In this document: positions 6,145 to 7,286 of the stretch, piece after piece
Layout: every line of letters begins with the position of its first letter
Numbering within the stretch: position 1 is the first letter of the stretch
NCBI GenBank assembly: GCA_035690065.1
Contig: DASSKW010000072.1
Location: forward strand, 1 to 7,286
Source: DASSKW01 sp035690065
GTDB taxonomy: Bacteria > Pseudomonadota > Gammaproteobacteria > Natronospirales > REEB76
Reading direction: 5' to 3'
Length of the DNA: 7,286 nucleotides
Notes under the pieces: generated by a model
What the model was told of the DNA's origin: nothing
Databases searched by the model: none
The model's input: the letters and a program-made list of their open reading frames with translations, nothing else
Translations under genes and position numbers: made by a program

Positions 6145-6804
6145 CGACCACATTCGCATAAGATTGACGCGTAGCCGGGTGATGCGTACCGGTTCCGCTG
6201 CACCTGGCGCGAGTTGATGCGCCCAGCGACCCAGCACCGACAGTTCGGACAGGATCGTCCGCTGTTCAGGCTCGCGGATCAGGCTCTGCACCCAGCTTAT
6301 CGCAGCATAACGCGTGCCGCGGGTGACCGGGGCGACACTGTGGATCGTAGCCGAACTATAGAGTACAACGGAGCCGCTACCCGGTTTGACGGCCACTGAG
6401 CCTTTGCCATCGCCGATGTGAAGTTCGCCGCCGTCATATTCGCCTGGGTCGCTGAGCAGCAAGCTTAACGAGATATCGGCGCGCATCGGTTCGCCGCCAC
6501 CCATCATCGCATTATCGACGTGATCCTTGTAATACATACCGGTGTCGTAACGGTTGAAGAATGGCGGCAGGATACGGCGCGGAAGCGCATATTCCCGAAA
6601 CCCTTCATTACTCACCAATGATGTCATGACTGTCTGTGCGGCGGCCGCAAGTTCACCTTCGCTGGTCTCGGCCTGCAGGTTGTTCTTCGCCTGACGGATC
6701 AATTTGCCGGCGGTGGCTTTGCCATCCTCGAAACGACTCTGCTCAAGTACCTTGCGGATCTGCGTAACCTGTGCCGTGGTCAGTACATTATCGATTAATA
6801 TCAT
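6136..6804 (-). CDS. PKHD-type Fe(II)/2-oxoglutarate hydroxylase, PiuC/YbiX family
   Basis: This 222-residue cytosolic dioxygenase is close in length to E. coli YbiX (about 225). The jelly-roll core carries the HxD pair His95 and Asp97 in YYKDHVDNA, the distal iron ligand His155 in SSATIHSVAPVTRGTRYA, and Arg165, placed to bind 2-oxoglutarate, so the active site is complete. Other family marks are FNRYDTGMYY before the HxD motif, LSDPGEYDGGEL between the ligands and the C-terminal RVNLMRMWSEP. In Pseudomonas and E. coli the family is linked to iron-uptake genes (piuA, fiu), but its substrate is not established and no TonB receptor lies within this window. The gene is the downstream member of a tandem paralogue pair, 117 bp after the next one. 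A weak GGAG precedes the ATG by about ten bases. It has no close functional tie to EctD beyond the shared cofactor chemistry. Confidence 0.93.
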   Translation of the reverse strand: MILIDNVLTTAQVTQIRKVLEQSRFEDGKATAGKLIRQAKNNLQAETSEGELAAAAQTVMTSLVSNEGFREYALPRRILPPFFNRYDTGMYYKDHVDNAMMGGGEPMRADISLSLLLSDPGEYDGGELHIGDGKGSVAVKPGSGSVVLYSSATIHSVAPVTRGTRYAAISWVQSLIREPEQRTILSELSVLGRWAHQLAPGAAEPVRITRLRVNLMRMWSEP

Positions 6805-6921
6805 GACGGTCAGCTCCGATTATGCAAAAAGAAACTTCAGCTCAGCAACAGAAATACACCGATGCAGTGCTATGTATGCAGGCACTAATAGTCCGGAAGA
6901 TTACAGGCTTTGCTGCGCCAA

Positions 6922-7286
6922 TCATATTTCGGCCCACATGCGCATGAGATTGGCACGGGTCTTTGTCGCCATCATCGCTTCCGCCGAATCAGGCGCTACG
7001 CTGCGACTCCAACGCGCCAGTTCGGCAAGCTCGGCAAGCATTTCCCGGCGTTGTTCTTCACGAACGAGGCTCTGAACCCAGGTAATCGCTGCATAACGGG
7101 TCCCACGTGTGACTGGCAGTACCTCGTGGATTGTGGATGAGCCGTAGATAATCGCGCCGCCAGCTGGCAATTTTACCGACTTCCCGCCTTTGTCGCTGTT
7201 CATCACCAGTTCGCCGCCATCATAGTCCGAGGGCTCACTTAAAAATATGGTAATCGAGAGATCCGCACGTGCCGTTTCGCCTGCCG
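6922..7286 (-). CDS. Second PKHD-type hydroxylase (PiuC/YbiX family), C-terminal part, cut by window edge
   Basis: The frame is open to the window edge and gives about 120 C-terminal residues beginning AGETARADLSITIFLSEPSD. An apparent GTG start at 7204-7206 is internal, because upstream residues continue the family pattern (SEPSDYDGGELVM). The distal iron ligand His is present in SSTIHEVLPVTRGTRYA, with the 2-oxoglutarate-binding Arg at the end of that motif. By alignment with the neighbouring paralogue, the HxD motif should lie some 6-8 residues beyond the edge. The C-terminus RANLMRMWAEI closely matches the neighbour's RVNLMRMWSEP. The 117-bp gap between the two genes (6805-6921) shows no gene and no clear terminator, so they may share a transcript. 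Confidence 0.92.
   Translation of the reverse strand, partial: AGETARADLSITIFLSEPSDYDGGELVMNSDKGGKSVKLPAGGAIIYGSSTIHEVLPVTRGTRYAAITWVQSLVREEQRREMLAELAELARWSRSVAPDSAEAMMATKTRANLMRMWAEI

Noticed and set aside
6805..6860. CATAAT on the - strand just before the 6804 dioxygenase start as a -10 box, with TTGCTG 18 bp upstream
   Set aside because: Transcription would begin about seven bases before the ATG and exclude the GGAG ribosome binding site, which makes it unlikely as the main promoter.
7204..7206. GTG as the start of a 94-residue gene
   Set aside because: The frame continues upstream to the window edge with family-consistent sequence (SEPSDYDGGEL), so this codon is internal to a larger gene.

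Overview
The window carries ordinary chromosomal genes of moderately high GC content. The protein set suggests a salt-tolerant proteobacterium, most likely a gammaproteobacterium: an ectoine/hydroxyectoine cluster, a ProP-type osmolyte symporter and PiuC/YbiX-type dioxygenases. The genus cannot be fixed from the sequence. No rRNA, tRNA, CRISPR array, insertion sequence or phage gene was seen.

Positions 1-2270 hold the compatible-solute module on the + strand. It comprises the C-terminal half of ectB (the 5' part and any ectA lie outside the window), a complete ectC, a 178-bp gap with a degenerate REP/MITE-like inverted repeat, a complete ectD and a strong intrinsic terminator. Together the genes make ectoine from aspartate semialdehyde via diaminobutyrate and then hydroxylate it to 5-hydroxyectoine.

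Positions 2267-4290 hold a ProP-like major facilitator transporter on the - strand, convergent with ectD. It is divergent across about 230 bp from a MarR-family regulator on the + strand. Position and N-terminal sequence suggest an EctR/CosR-type regulator of osmolyte synthesis and uptake, so synthesis, uptake and control would be grouped here. A YegS/DgkB-type lipid kinase follows the regulator after 33 bp and may be co-transcribed with it.

Positions 5198-7286 lie on the - strand: an EamA/DMT-family transporter whose 3' end overlaps the lipid kinase by 8 bp, then two tandem paralogous PKHD-type Fe(II)/2-oxoglutarate dioxygenases (PiuC/YbiX family). The second is cut by the window edge. No TonB receptor, the usual partner of piuC, is visible.

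I found no clearly new biological system. The points most worth a second look are the candidate EctR/CosR regulator and its promoter region, the repeat splitting ectC from ectD, the ProP homologue without the C-terminal coiled coil, the tandem dioxygenase pair, and an exact 9-bp inverted repeat linking the stop codon of one dioxygenase gene to the leader of the EamA gene.
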